From assembly GCA_960531495.1 (NCBI GenBank), contig OY482852.1:32650617-32714616 (forward strand): a stretch of DNA of 64,000 nucleotides, in the 5' to 3' direction. The notes under the pieces are model-generated. The model ran no database searches, was not told the DNA's origin, and worked only from the letters and a program-made list of their open reading frames with translations. The translations under genes and the position numbers were made by a program. Positions 1-11,354 of this stretch are shown here, one piece after another; position 1 is the first letter of the stretch, and every line of letters begins with the position of its first letter. The DNA is from Zeus faber (Eukaryota; Chordata; Actinopteri; Zeiformes; Zeidae).

Positions 1-284
1 CAAAGTTCCTCTAGAATCGACCTTTTCTTGACAAGTAACTCTGCACCGTCCAAAATCACTAATCCAGAAATTCACCCTATTGTAATTTCCGATCACGGGC
101 CGATTAGTTTCAACCTGATAAATGAAACAAAGCGGAACCCTCCCGACAGGTGGCGGTTTAACACCTCATTTTTGACAGATAAAGAATTCAACCATTTCTT
201 AGAGAGAAGGGACTTCCTTCATTGAACTGAATGACTCCCCAGAAATATCACCATCCTTTCTTTGGGAAACAGCTAAGGCAGTTC

Positions 285-485
285 ATTACATTACATTACG
301 CAGACGCTTTTATCAAAAGCGACATACAATTGTTCAAACACCGACGGACGCAGCCATCAGGAGCAATTACGGGTTAAGTGTCTTGCTCAAGGACACTACG
401 GCATGCTAGCAGGAGGAGCCTGGGATCAAACCAGCAACCTTTAGATCACTAGACCACCAGCTCTACCGCCTGAGTTACCATCCCC
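285..485 (-). mobile_element. tRNA-derived SINE (L2-tailed), full length
   Basis: Read on the minus strand, this 201-bp unit starts with a tRNA-like head holding A-box (TAGCTCAGGCG-like) and B-box (GGTTTGATCCC) polymerase III promoter elements. It ends in the tail AAAAGCGTCTGCGTAATG followed by short TAATG repeats. It is flanked by the 5-bp duplication AGTTC and interrupts L1 copy A, which reads on directly on either side. A second copy lies at 50526-50725. Confidence 0.88.
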
Positions 486-915
486 AGTTCAAGAGGTGGT
501 ATTATTTCATTCTCCACTCACAAGAAAAAGAAAGGACAAGAATGCTAAAATAAACTCGAACAGCAACTAAAGGAGTTGCATTCCCAACAATCCCACTCAT
601 CTTCTGAGCAAATCCGAAATGAGATCAGGACAATTACATCTCAACTTGAAACGATCATCCATCAAAAGACACAATTCCTTATGCAACGAACAAGAGCAAA
701 TTATTTTGGATTCAATGACAAATCAGGTAAATTTTGCTTATCAATTGAAACGTGAAAAATCCCTTATTACAGCCATCAAAGATTCACAGGGTAGAATAAA
801 ATAAGACATCAATAACAAATGTAGAGACTTTTATAATAACCTATATCACTCGGATAATGAATCAAATATATCAAACATTCACTCATTCCTTGATGATATT
901 GACCTTCCTAAACTT

Positions 916-1633
916 TTGACGGAGCAGGCTACCACCTTAGATCAACCACTTACTCTGGAAGAACTCAGGAAAGCGCTCTTCTCTATGCCCAACAATAAAT
1001 CACCTGGATCAGATGGCTACCCAGTGGAATTTTATAAACACTTCTGGCCACTTATCTCCCCATTATTCATCAGAATGGTTACAGAGGTCAAGTCAACCTC
1101 GACCACGCTGCTGCACATGAATACTGCTCTCATTTCGGTTTGGCTCAGACCCAAAAAGGACCCAACCCTCACCTCCAGTTACAGACCCATAAGCCTTATT
1201 AATTGCGACCTTAAGATTATAAGTAAAACACTAACCAACAGAATTGAAAAAGTAATCCCATTTATAATTCACCCAGATCAAAAAAGCTTTTGATAGAGTT
1301 AATTGGACATATATCGTTTCAATCCTCAACAAATATGGCTTTGGAGAGTCCCTCATTCAATGGATCTACAACTCTACAACTCTCCATCTGCTTCTGTCAT
1401 CACCAATGGTTACACTTCACAGCGTTTCACTCTACAACGCGGCACAAGACAAGGATGTCCGCTCTCCGCTCTTTATTGAACCCCTCGCGGCGGCCATCCG
1501 CCAAAACAGTTATATTGTAGGCATACAAACAGGAAACTCTGTTCACAAAATCAGTTTGTATGCAGACGATATCCTGTTGTGCATACGGAACCCAATATCA
1601 TCCCTACCGGAAGTGTTCAATCTTATATCTTAA
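916..1633 (+). pseudogene. L1 reverse transcriptase domain, copy A
   Basis: The RT core is split over two or three frames. The fingers part has SMPNNKSPGSDGYPVEFY and SSYRPISLINCD, and the palm part carries YADD at 1559-1570 followed by ILLCIRNP. Between them about 45 residues seen in copies B and C are deleted, including the motif A aspartate. Of the better-preserved copies here this one still has the intact YADD box, but it cannot be functional because of the deletion and frameshifts. Confidence 0.85.
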
Positions 1634-2064
1634 TTCTCAGCTATCTCAGACTTTTTAATAAATTGGACTAAAACCACAGTCTTACCACTCATCGGGGGGG
1701 AATGTAATGCTGCAACCCAGTAACATCACTTAACCATCACAGACAATATTAGATACCTTGGTATTGATATCTCCCCCAATCTATAAGATTTGTTTACCCT
1801 TAACTTCACTCCATTGCTCAAATCCATTTAAGAAGACCTCATTCAATGGAACAACCTACCCATCTCACTAATTTGTAGGATAGCGGCAGTGAAAATGAAT
1901 ATACAAAAATAAATTATATATTTTCAATGACCCCAGTGCAACCAACATTACATTGATTTAATACTCTTGACTCAATAGTCAACAAATCTTATTGGAAATA
2001 CAAGAAACCGAGAATTAAACTAGCAACACAACAGAAAAACAAAGACTGTGGAGGCCTACCGGCC

Positions 2065-2097
2065 CCAAACTGTCAGGCCCACGGCCTGACAGTTTGG
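2065..2097. repeat. Perfect 15-bp inverted repeat with 3-nt loop
   Basis: Arms CCAAACTGTCAGGCC and GGCCTGACAGTTTGG flank the loop CAC with no mismatch. The outer seven bases of the left arm (CCAAACT) are L1 sequence, while the rest belongs to the inserted element, so the palindrome spans the insertion junction. Confidence 0.9.
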
Positions 2098-2283
2098 ACA
2101 GTCAGTCCACCCGGATCCTGGACCCCTCCTCCCGGTCATCATCATCCCTGCCCAGCCCTGCTCCATCCCTAACTGACCGGGTCCCCCCGGCCAGCTCCAC
2201 CGTGTGGGCTAATAAGCATCCTTTGTCTGCCTCCCGTCTCCCTGTGTCGTGCGTTTGGGTCTCTCCTAGCCTTGGTCGTGACA
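2072..2283. mobile_element. Short insertion in L1 copy A with 6-bp target duplication (possible solo LTR)
   Basis: L1 ORF2 is interrupted between two copies of CAAACT (2066-2071 and 2284-2289); joining across them restores the L1 text seen in other copies. The insert is C-rich, begins GTCAGG and ends CGTGACA, like LTR termini of the TGTCA...TGACA kind, but has no coding capacity and only one copy in the window. It could be a solo LTR or another short retroelement. Confidence 0.55.
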
Positions 2284-2835
2284 CAAACTTTAGAGACTAC
2301 TATCTAGCAAACCATCTTCAATTTATAATTAAAGGGTTACAACCAGAGCAACAATTGGCCCATGGATGCCGAGACATTGAACAATCTGAATGACAGGAGT
2401 TATCATTATATCATCATTCAAAATGGGTTTTGTGGATGCAGATGTTTGCTCTCACTGTTCCCTTGATACCAGAGATGACTACTTTCATGCCTTTTGGCTC
2501 TGCCCACCTATGCTAGCATTCTGCACCAACATCACCAAGAAGCTATCAACACATCTGGGTCGCAGCATTCCATTCTCCCCGCCTATATGTCTTCTCGTGA
2601 CCTCTCCTCAGTCGACCCACCACTGAAAAACCACCAACCCATTTTGATCGCCTTAACAATGGCCAAGAAAACGATATTACTCAATTGGAAAAAGAGAGAT
2701 AATCTCACCACATCCCAATGGTTGCAGTTATTAATAGATTACATCTCAATGGAAAAACTATTGGCAATATCCCACAACAATCTTGATTCATTTAATGAAA
2801 TATTGGTTACTTTTATCACTGACATAACTCCATAA

Positions 2836-4550
2836 TTTAATACTTGAGTCTTCCTAAGTCGGTGCAATGTCATTGTGCTTTGGGGCATGTGGGGATCCTC
2901 CTGGTCTGCCCGGGCTCCGCGGTTGGGTGGATGCCTGGGCGGCTCTGGGGACTTCCGTGGTTCGTGGGCCGGTGTTCTTGGGGGATCCCAGGGCCCCACG
3001 GGGGAGTTGGGTAGTCTGGGTGGTGGCGCCCGCTCCTTTACCTGAGTTGAGCTGGCCTGTGGCCGGGGGTTGGGGGGTGGGGGGCATGCTCCTGGGAGTA
3101 TCTACAGCTGGCGTCTGTGTGTAGGTTCCGGGCGTGGTTGTGGGTTCTGGGGCTCAGGTTGGGGATAAGGGGTGTGGGTTGCTGGTTCGGGTTTCTCCCT
3201 GTGGGCCGGGTGGCTGGGCCTGTGTGTCATTCTGCATCCCCTGGGGGGGGGGGGGGTTGGCCCGCCGTGCCGGGGCTGGTAAGGCGTTCTGTCTGGTCTT
3301 GTCAACCTGAGTCCTGAACCTGGCTGGCTGTGCTAGGCGCGGGGCTCACCATGTGGCCTCCTTCGTGGGGGGCGGTCTCCTGTCATCACACCGGGCTGCC
3401 CAGGTACCTGCCCCCTGACGTTCTCGGTGCGCGGGGCGCTCGTCGCTGGGGGGTCGGGCTGTGGGTGGGGGTGCCGTCTGCCGCCCTCTGTTCTGTAGTC
3501 CGCATGCTCGGCAGCTGGGGGCTGACCAGGGGCCTGATGGGGGCGTGGAGCTCCATGCATGGCAGAGGCTCAGCGCCCTTGGCTGATCACTGTAGGTTGG
3601 CTGCCACCAGGAGCGGGAGGTGGGCACACTGGGGCGCGGTTGGGTCCGGGGGAGGGGGTCTGCGTGGTTGCTCCCCGGCCTGCTGCACCCCTGGATCGAT
3701 CCGGTCGCGACTCGCCTATCTCTCCCAGTGCCAAAACTCATTCTCAGCACAAACACCACACAATAGACCGAGGGCTTGCGGGATGGGCGGGTGCAGGCTA
3801 TGTGGGTGGGGATTCGGCGGGCAGCTGCCATCTTGCCTGTCACGCTCCTGCCCAAGCGTGCTTCTCGTCCGTCCCAAAATTTGAATCCCACTCACATTAG
3901 CTTAGAACACATACACTGGCACACCAATCCTACTCCGAACAACACTCCATCGGACCAGGGTCTGCGGGACAGGAGGGGTACGAGTGATTCGGGTTTGACT
4001 TGTCTGAAGGGCTCGCACCCCCAACACTGCAATTACCAACAGCACACATTGAGCACTGGGGGTTTTTTTCCAGGGTGGACAGTCGCTGGCGGGTCGGTGT
4101 GGGGGCGTAGTTGGCCGGGGGGCAGTCGGCTTGCGCCTGGTGGTTTGGGACGTGCTGCGACCTGGCGGGGCTGCGGAGAGTGCTGCTGGGTGCCTTCCGG
4201 GGCCCCTGGGGGGGCTGCTTGCCGTTGTGGGTGTGGGTTGGTGTGTCGGGGGCAGCTGTAGGCCTTTTGCTTCTGCGGCCCGGCTTCTCTGCGGTGGGCG
4301 CCCCTGGTGCTGGGGGTGGTGGAATGCTTGTATATCTGGCAGCCTGCTGGCATCGGTGGGGAGGGGGGTAACATCGAGGTCCCCCGCGCTGAGCACACGC
4401 TGCTACTTGTAAGGGCACTTGGCGTTCGGCGGGCCTGTATACCTGGAGGCCTGCCAGACTAACTCTGTCCTGAATGCAATGCCATACAAATACTATGTGT
4501 TGTATGCCCAGCATGCTGACAGCACAGGTTCAAAAAAACAACAGAAAAAT
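2836..4550 (+). other. G-rich 3' UTR of L1 copy A
   Basis: After the last ORF2 stop (codon at 2833-2835) the + strand becomes strongly G-rich, with a run of 14 G at 3243-3256 and many GGGG blocks between 2880 and 3680 and again from 4060 to 4400. The centre (about 3690-4050) is rich in A and C. Long open frames in this stretch are low-complexity and are not read as genes. Part of this UTR recurs in copy B. G-rich 3' UTRs are a known feature of vertebrate L1 elements. Confidence 0.7.
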
Positions 4551-6240
4551 TGCTTGGTGAGATTTATGGAGAAAGACATCTTGAAAACTCTGCTTTCAAA
4601 AGTCTGCTGTTGCTGTACATATCTCACTTAAAAACATACATAGAAGTAACTGATTTTATATAATAACTTAATATTCAGGATTTTCTCAAAGTCAAAAACC
4701 TCCCCTTGCTGTGGCCTCAGTAAGTGTAAGTTAAAACCAGAATTGGGATGAAACTACTTTGTTTTTACTTTTTAGTGGGTATAAGTACAATGATTTTCTT
4801 GGACGTCTTTCTACATGTGAGTATGAAGATAAGTTCATCTTTTATAATTAGAAATGTTGACTAATGCAGAAGAAGTTCAGAAAATTTGACAAAAAATAAA
4901 TATGGATTAATCAGACAAATGGTTGAAAAAAGCGAGTGGCTCTGATCTCCTTCAAATTCTCATTATCCCCTTTTCTAAATGAGCATCAAGGCAGCTTCAT
5001 CCAAAGTTTCTTAAGTCACACACAAAGTCTGATATGATATTGTAGTCGGCTAGGGCTGCGTCAAGCAAGCAACTAAGTAAGACATTTTTATTCAAAACCA
5101 AGCCCATTTTTTATTTCTCAGAGTGCTCAGCATACATTTTCCACAGTGTTGTCACAGCAGCAGGTCACTAATGGTACACACACTCTCACTCCTTGTGCAA
5201 CAATCTTAACACATAAAAGTAATAACAATCTATCATAACACATGTAACATGGCCTACTAACACTAACAACAGCATAACAATTAATATTACTTAACAATGA
5301 ACATATCATAAAGCAATCCCCTTCCCCGACAACCCCAAAACACACAAACAAAGCATGCCGGGAAATCTCCACCCCCCTCTATTCCCCAACACAAGATAAA
5401 TCCACTCTCAGTCCATCATGGTGTAGTCCAGAGGTTTAAATCAGCTTTCTACCTGGCAAGAGCTGGGGATTTAACTTCCCTAACAGCCAGATAAGAGAGA
5501 AAAAGAGGGAGAGTGGGGGGAGCAGAAACAGCCTGCACTGTTACAGTGGCATTACATGTTACATAAAATGTATTTTTATGGCTTTTACGAGTTTTCTTTT
5601 ATGTGGGGACTGAGTTCTGTGAATTTTTTTAAATTTTATTTATTTGTACTTTCTTTTTTAACGATTGAATTGCTTGGTTCCAAATGTATCTTGTGTCCTC
5701 AGGATTACCATAGCTCCGTACATCGACAATCTCTTTACTTTGTGGCCAGCAAATTGTTGGATCAACACAGTGTTAAAAATGACATGTCTTGTGAGGTATT
5801 ATCCAAGTCCCTACACCATTATCTTACCATTTGTCTATCTGTGCATGATTTGACAAAAAAAAGCCTTTCTTGAAAGCAGAGCTACATTCTCCTTTTACCA
5901 TGAAATGAGTACTAGGCTGGTAACATAGTTTGGCTGGCATTGAGGTACGTATACAGGTAAATTGACACTATTGCAAGAAATCATAAGCTTATGGTAAAAA
6001 GCAATTCAAGAAAATGTGTGCAGTTTTCATGTCCCTCTACAGAGGAGAGAGAATAACCATGGTTTCTAGGGGAAAAAAAAGAAACGGCACAGAAACGGGC
6101 ATGAACGAGGATTTTTTTTCAAGCAGGAGCCAATAGGTATTCACATTGTTTTACTTATTAGGTAGGTATTTACATTGTTTATTGAGCTAGCAAGCCTGCT
6201 ATCCAACTATGTAGCTTGAGCACCATTTCACAGTTCTTGG
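4551..6240. other. Stretch without a supported gene
   Basis: AT-rich DNA. The longest open frames (for example 5556-5873 and minus 5127-5372) have no recognisable domain and biased, repeat-like composition. The segment 5040-5560 has a polyadenylation-like AATAAAAA on the minus strand, which could belong to a solo LTR, but no duplicated flank was found. Confidence 0.5.
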
Positions 6241-6249
6241 TATGAGAGT

Positions 6250-6283
6250 GGCTATAGATAGATATAGATAGATAGATGGATAC
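6250..6283. repeat. GATA microsatellite
   Basis: Imperfect run of TAGA/GATA units. Confidence 0.85.
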
Positions 6284-6365
6284 TGTCGTGGCTTAACAAA
6301 GCTCCAGAGTTGGGGCCGGTAAAAAACTGGGTCTCAGCTCGGCACTCTTATTTTATAAGGTCGAC

Positions 6366-6510
6366 GTTAAAATTCTTAAGCCGAAGCGTGTGAATTATTG
6401 TGGTCAAACAGATTCAGGTTGAGGACTGTAAATGATTGCAGTCGAAAAGATTCAAGCCGAGGCCTGTGAATTACTGCAGTCGAAAAGATTCACAGCTGAG
6501 GCCTGTGAAG
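6366..6510. repeat. 38-bp tandem repeat, about 3.5 units
   Basis: Units begin GATTCAAGCCGAGGCCTGTG and end CAGTCGAAAA. The two central units are 38 bp each and about 85% alike; the outer ones are more diverged. The flanking DNA (6285-7140) has features of an old LTR, such as the phrase GGCACTCTTAT on both sides of the array, but I cannot assign it. Confidence 0.75.
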
Positions 6511-7140
6511 AAGAAAGCCTGGATCTGGGCCTGGCACTCTTATCTTCCACTGACCTTCAAATCCTGGGAAAAAAAAATCACTGGAACAGAACAGAATCTG
6601 ATGCATATAAGTTTTATTGTGTATCGGGAAAAAAACCAGAAACAAGAATAAAACTCGGAGGAGGCTTCGCAAAACCTGGCTACTTTTCTTCCCCTCTTCT
6701 TCTATCTTTATAGTCTCGCGAAGCATTTGCTCATTTACATATCTCGCCTCTTTTTGTGTCAGAAAATATTCAGAAATCTGTTTTGAGCCACTCATAGTCC
6801 TAATCCTTTGTTCACTTGTCCTCTGATATCATTCCTCAACCAGCCAATCGCAGCCTTCATAGCGGAACACCCTCCTATCTCTTGAGAGAAGGCCTATCTG
6901 TAATTTTTCCAACCAGCTGGCTTCCAAATAAACAAAAAGACTGGTTCTGCTGACTCTGCAGTTATGGCTTGTCCCTCAAATGACCTCCGGAGATAGTGCC
7001 CTCTATTCGTCATACGATATACTAAACTTTAGCTCTATCTAGTGGTTATAAGGTCTACTATATTTCAAAGGGATTTTTTAATTGGATATTTTTATACATT
7101 CAATATAGTTGTTATCACATCGGATTTAGTATAAACTAAT
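6511..7140. other. Stretch without a supported gene
   Basis: No domain-bearing frame on either strand. Possibly the continuation of the unassigned repeat-containing element that begins near 6285. Confidence 0.4.
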
Positions 7141-7257
7141 CTCTGTGCCCCTCCCCCTCCCTCTCCCTCTCTGTCCCCCTCCCTCTCCCGCTCTCTCCCT
7201 CTCTGTCCCCCTCTCTCCCTCCCTCTCTCTCTCTCTGTCCCCCTCTCTCTCTCACTT
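7141..7257. repeat. CT-rich low-complexity tract
   Basis: Degenerate CCCTCTCTCCCTCTCTGTC units, pyrimidine-only on the + strand apart from scattered G, ending just before the 3' end of L1 copy B. Confidence 0.85.
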
Positions 7258-7261
7258 GGAA

Positions 7262-9195
7262 AAGTGACGACAGGAGACCCCTTCCACCGAAGGAGGCCAC
7301 ATGGTGAGCCTCGCGCCTAGCACAGCCAGCCAGGTTCAGGACCCTGGTTGACAGGAACAGACGGAACGCCTAACCAGCCCCGGCACGGCGGGCCACCCCC
7401 CCCCCCACGGGATGCAGAATGACACACAGGCCCAGCCAACCGGTCCACAAGGAGAGACCCGAACCAGCAACCCACACCCCCTGTCCCCAACCCGAGCGCC
7501 AGAACCCACAACCACGACGGGCCACCCCCCCCACTGGACGCAGAAGGACACACAAGCCCAGCCACCCTGCCCATGGGGCGGGCGACCCCAGCGGCTGGCC
7601 ACAGGTTGATATCGGTGGGAACAGCAAGGTCTCTTTTCCATTCCATTGTAGGTAAATATAAGGTGTCATCTGTTTTTGATAAAAGTTTGTGTATTCTGGA
7701 AAAGGGATTTTTCAAGTGACCGATATGAGTGAGATGTTCAATCATTTGAGATGGTTGTAGGATGTTGTTTGTCATTTTGATTTTAACTTTTAGAGACTGC
7801 TGTAATTGAAGAAATTGAAGGAAGCTGTGGCCACGGGCATTATACCTTTGGGTTAAAGTTTGGAAGGATATAAGCCAATTATTTTCCAAAATGTGTTCCA
7901 GATGAGTAATTCCTTGTCTTTTCCAAGACCTAAAGATAATTGGTCTGTTTTTAACCAGAAAATCTGGATTGTGCCATGTTGGCATGAATTTGTTTGGAGA
8001 CAGAGTGTGACCACTGAGTTTGAGGAATTTCCACCAGGCTGACAGAGTTGTTGCGATAAATGGGTTTTTAAAGCAAATATGTTTCCTTAATGATTCAGTA
8101 AGGAATGGGAGATCAGATAATGATAACTCTCGACATTCTGCTTGTTCAGTGTCTCGCCATCCATGGGCCAATTGTATTCTGGTTGTAACCATTTAATTAT
8201 AAGTTGAAGATGGTTTGCTAGATAGTAGTATCTAAAGTTTGGGGCTGCTAGGCTTCCACAGTCTTTATTTTTCTGTATTGTTGCTAGTTTAATTCTCGGT
8301 TTCTTGTCCAATAAGATTTATTGACAAGTGAGTCTAGAGTATTAAACCAATTGGTTTTGGTTGGTTTGGTTGGTCATTGAAAATACATTGTTTATTTTTG
8401 GATGTAGATTCATTTTCACTGCTGCTATCCTACCAATTAGTGAGATGGGTAGGTTATTCCATCCAATGAGGTCTTCTTCAATGGATTTGAGCAATGGAGT
8501 GAAGTGAAGGGTAAACAAATCTGACAGATTGGTGGATATCAATACCAAGGTATCTAATATTGCCTGTTGTGATGGTTATGGGAAGTTTTTGGGTTGCAGC
8601 ATTGCAGTCCAGCCCACTCAGTGGTAAGACTGTGTTTTTTTTGTCCAATTTATTAAATAGTCTGAGATAGATGAGAATTTATATATAAGATTGAAAACCT
8701 CCGGTAGGGATGATATTGGGTTCCGTATGTACAACAAGATATTGTCTGCATACAAACTGATTTTGTGAACAGAGTTTCCTGTTTGTATGCCTACGATATT
8801 ACTGTTTTGACGGATGGCCGCCGCGAGGGGTTCAATAAAGATGGCGAATAGTAAAGGGGAGAGCGGACATCCTTGTCTTGTGCCACATTGTAGAATGAAA
8901 CGCTGTGAAGTGTAACCATTGGTGATGAAGCCAAATTTGTTGAGGATTGAAAAGAGATATGTCCAATTAACTCTATCAAATGCTTTTTCGGCATCCAAAG
9001 AGGCAATAATAGCATTAAAATTGTTCCTTTGAGATATGCGGATCAGACTGAATAAATGACGCATATTGCTGGATGATTGCCTGCCTTTGACAAAGCCTGT
9101 TTTGTATGGGTGAATTATAATTTGAATTACTTTTTCAATTCTGTTGGTTAGTGTTGTACTTAATACTTACGTCACAATTAATAAGACTTATTAAT
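7262..9195 (-). mobile_element. L1/Tx1-group LINE, copy B (internally deleted)
   Basis: Minus-strand relic running from the RT domain (about 9195) through the C-terminal part (to about 7600) into a 3' UTR matching copy A (7262-7600, with 11 consecutive C at 7396-7406 on the + strand). A deletion joins the codons for DINLWP directly to 3' UTR sequence. As a result the Cys/His-rich C-terminal domain is lost and a 291-codon frame runs on into UTR as a glycine-rich tail. It is truncated at the 5' side next to the L2 element. Confidence 0.85.
8618..9064 (-). pseudogene. L1 reverse transcriptase core, copy B
   Basis: A 148-codon open piece keeps motif A (ASLDAEKAFDRVNW) and [17 protein letters not shown], but the catalytic box reads YADN, the second Asp codon having changed from GAT to AAT. 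About 19 residues between NKFGF and ITNGY, present in copy C, are missing. The loss of a catalytic Asp would abolish polymerisation even without the other lesions. Confidence 0.85.
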
Positions 9196-9584
9196 GCAAT
9201 CTGGGTCACCTCAGGGCTCTGCAGCAAACACCATCTGCAAAGACCTCCTGCTCTGTTGGCCCGTTGATCTGTCGATCTGCAGTTAACAAGGCCGACTTTA
9301 TTTCTGGATATGCTAACCACCTCGCCTTGGAGCTCCTTGCTCTCACTTAGCCATGGATTAAACATAAAAATAGTGCAACCACCGGCTGGGCTTTCCACAA
9401 ACTACTCATTCTTCTACACCTCCGGACCATCTGGCCGTGGTGGTGGGACTGGCCTGCTAATTTCCAACACATGGAAATTTAATCCACTGCTGCCTTTAAA
9501 CAACTTTGTCTCCTTTGAATTCCATGCCATCTTGGGTGACTGCTCCGGTAAAAGCCTATGTGGTCGTCATCTAACGTCCACCGG

Positions 9585-11281
9585 TGTCAGGGTTCGCCAG
9601 GGGCCTTCCGGCATCGGCCACTAGATGCCACCAGTACTGCCTCATCAATGTTGCTTTGTTTCAGTTCCTGATTACCCAGTCTCATTAGGTTATATGTTTC
9701 ACCTGACCTTCTGCCTGGCACCTGCCCTCCTCGAGGACATCTCTTCTCTCTCTCTGCCCCTGAGACTAGAGCCATGGAGGAGTCCATCCGGGAGGCGCTC
9801 ACCTCAGGTTTCATCCGCCCTTCCACCTCCCCGGCAGGCGCAGGCTTTTTCGTGGGTAAGAGGGATGGCGGCCTGCGTCCCTGCATTGATTACCGTGGTC
9901 TGAACAAGATCACGGTCAAGAATCGCTACCCCCTTCCTCTCATGTCCACATCTTTCGAGCAACTGCAAGGCGCCACCATCTTCACCAAACTCGATCTTCG
10001 AAACGCATACAATCCCGTCCGTGTCCGTGAGGGGGATGAGTGGAAGCCCACCTTCAACACACCCACCGGCCATTATGAATACCTGGTCAGGCCTTTTGGA
10101 TTGGCCAATGCTCCCGCTGTCTTCCAAGCCTTTGTAAACGACGTCCTGCGTGAATTTCTCAACCGCTCCGTGTTCGTCTACATCGATGACATCCTCATCT
10201 TCTCCAGGACCCTTCCTGAACACATGCAGCATGTGAGACAGGTCCTTCACTGTCTGCTCGCCAATGGCCTCTATGTGAAACTGGAGAAGAGTGAGTTCCA
10301 CGCCACCATCATTCAGTTCCTGGGGTTTGTCATCACCGAGGGTCACGTCCAGATGGATCCCGCCAAGACTGAAGCCGTCTGTGACTGGCCAACACCCACC
10401 TCAGTCAAACAGGTGCAGCGCTTCCTCGGGTTTGCCAACTTTTACAGACGATTAATTCGGAGTTTTAGCACTGTGGCTGCTCCTCTTACTGCCCTCACAG
10501 GACATCCACAGCCCGCTTCGTCTGGACTGCTGAGGCTGATGGGGCGTTCAGGGCTCTCAAGACGTGGTTCACCACTGCCCCTGTCCTGGCCACACCAGAG
10601 CCTACCATAACCTTCGTTGTGGAGGTGGAAGCTTCCGATGTGGGAGTGGGAGCGGTTCTGTCCCAAAGGACTCACGACAAGAAGCTCCATCCATGTGCCT
10701 TCTTCTCCCGTCGCGAACTATAACATAGGGAACCGAGAGCTACTGGCAGTCAAACTGGCGCTGGAGGAGTGGCGGCACTGGCTGGAGTAGGCCCATCACC
10801 CATTTAGCGTCTGGACCGACCACAAGAACCTGACATACATTCAGGACGCCAAACGCCTCAACTCTCGTCAAGCCCGATGGGCCCTCTTTTTCAATCAGTT
10901 CAACTTCATCCTGTCATACCGTCCCGGGTCCAAGAACCTCAAGCCCGACGCTCTCTCCAGACAGTTAGACGCTCCTGAGCTGGTTGAACTCTCCGAGCCC
11001 ATTCTCCAGAGCTCCCGCATCTTGGCTCCGGTCCGCTGGGGAATCGAGACGCAGGTCCGGTAGGCCCAAAGGAATGATGCGGATCCCGGCAACGGCCCCC
11101 CCGGGTCACCTGTTTGTCCCGAAGGCTGTCCCGTCACACAACGCTCTCGTTTCCAGGCCCACGAAATTCTTATTTGTTTTTTGTCCATTTTTGGTACTTG
11201 TTTCAAGTAAACCTTTATTTTTGCCACCTCACCTCTGCCTCGTTCTCTGCACCTGGGATCACACGGCATAACCTGGTAACA
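9585..11281 (+). mobile_element. Ty3/gypsy (chromodomain family) remnant, internally deleted
   Basis: The element is bounded by the 5-bp duplication ACCGG (9580-9584 and 11282-11286). It starts with a partial 5' LTR (TGTCAGGGTTCGCC...) that jumps near 9708 to the start of RT, so the rest of the LTR, gag and protease are gone. RT and RNase H follow to about 11120. A second deletion removes integrase and joins the end of the 3' LTR (about 11135-11281). It is clearly the same family as the element at 55294-60073. Confidence 0.9.
9774..11120 (+). pseudogene. Gypsy reverse transcriptase-RNase H remnant
   Basis: The open part (278 codons from 9774) spans the RT fingers ([21 protein letters not shown]) and palm ([18 protein letters not shown]) and is then frameshifted near 10500. 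RNase H pieces ([30 protein letters not shown]) follow in another frame with stop codons. No protease or integrase remains. Only lesions are described; no reading frame is restored. Confidence 0.88.
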
Positions 11282-11354
11282 ACCGGGACAACTAGGTGAC
11301 TTCCTACATGAGCTTGACACCCTGCTGTCATCAATTCCTGAGCATGAGTGTCCC

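Larger units (their letters stand above)
1..4550 (+). mobile_element. L1/Tx1-group LINE, copy A (decayed, 5'-truncated)
   Basis: This is a relic of a non-LTR retrotransposon of the L1 superfamily. It opens inside the endonuclease domain, passes through reverse transcriptase and a Cys/His-rich C-terminal segment (CSHC followed by FHAFWLC, about 2445-2510), and ends in a long G-rich 3' UTR. The same protein pieces recur in four other copies in this window, which fixes the reading order. ORF2 is broken by frameshifts and by a deletion that removes the first catalytic Asp motif of RT: the text jumps from HPDQ straight to KAFDRVNW near 1280. A SINE and a 218-bp element lie inside it. The 3' end is set near an A-rich stretch at 4531-4550 and is approximate. 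Confidence 0.85.

Noticed and set aside
3330..4514. Several long open frames on both strands (up to 194 codons)
   Set aside because: They lie in the G-rich L1 3' UTR and give low-complexity Gly/Trp/Arg or Pro-rich products with no domain.
6366..6510. CRISPR-like array
   Set aside because: Units are directly adjacent without spacers and the genome is vertebrate; the same holds for the 18-bp and 45-bp arrays.
9310..9624. 104-codon frame as a separate gene
   Set aside because: It is the L2 endonuclease start running into the gypsy LTR at 9585.
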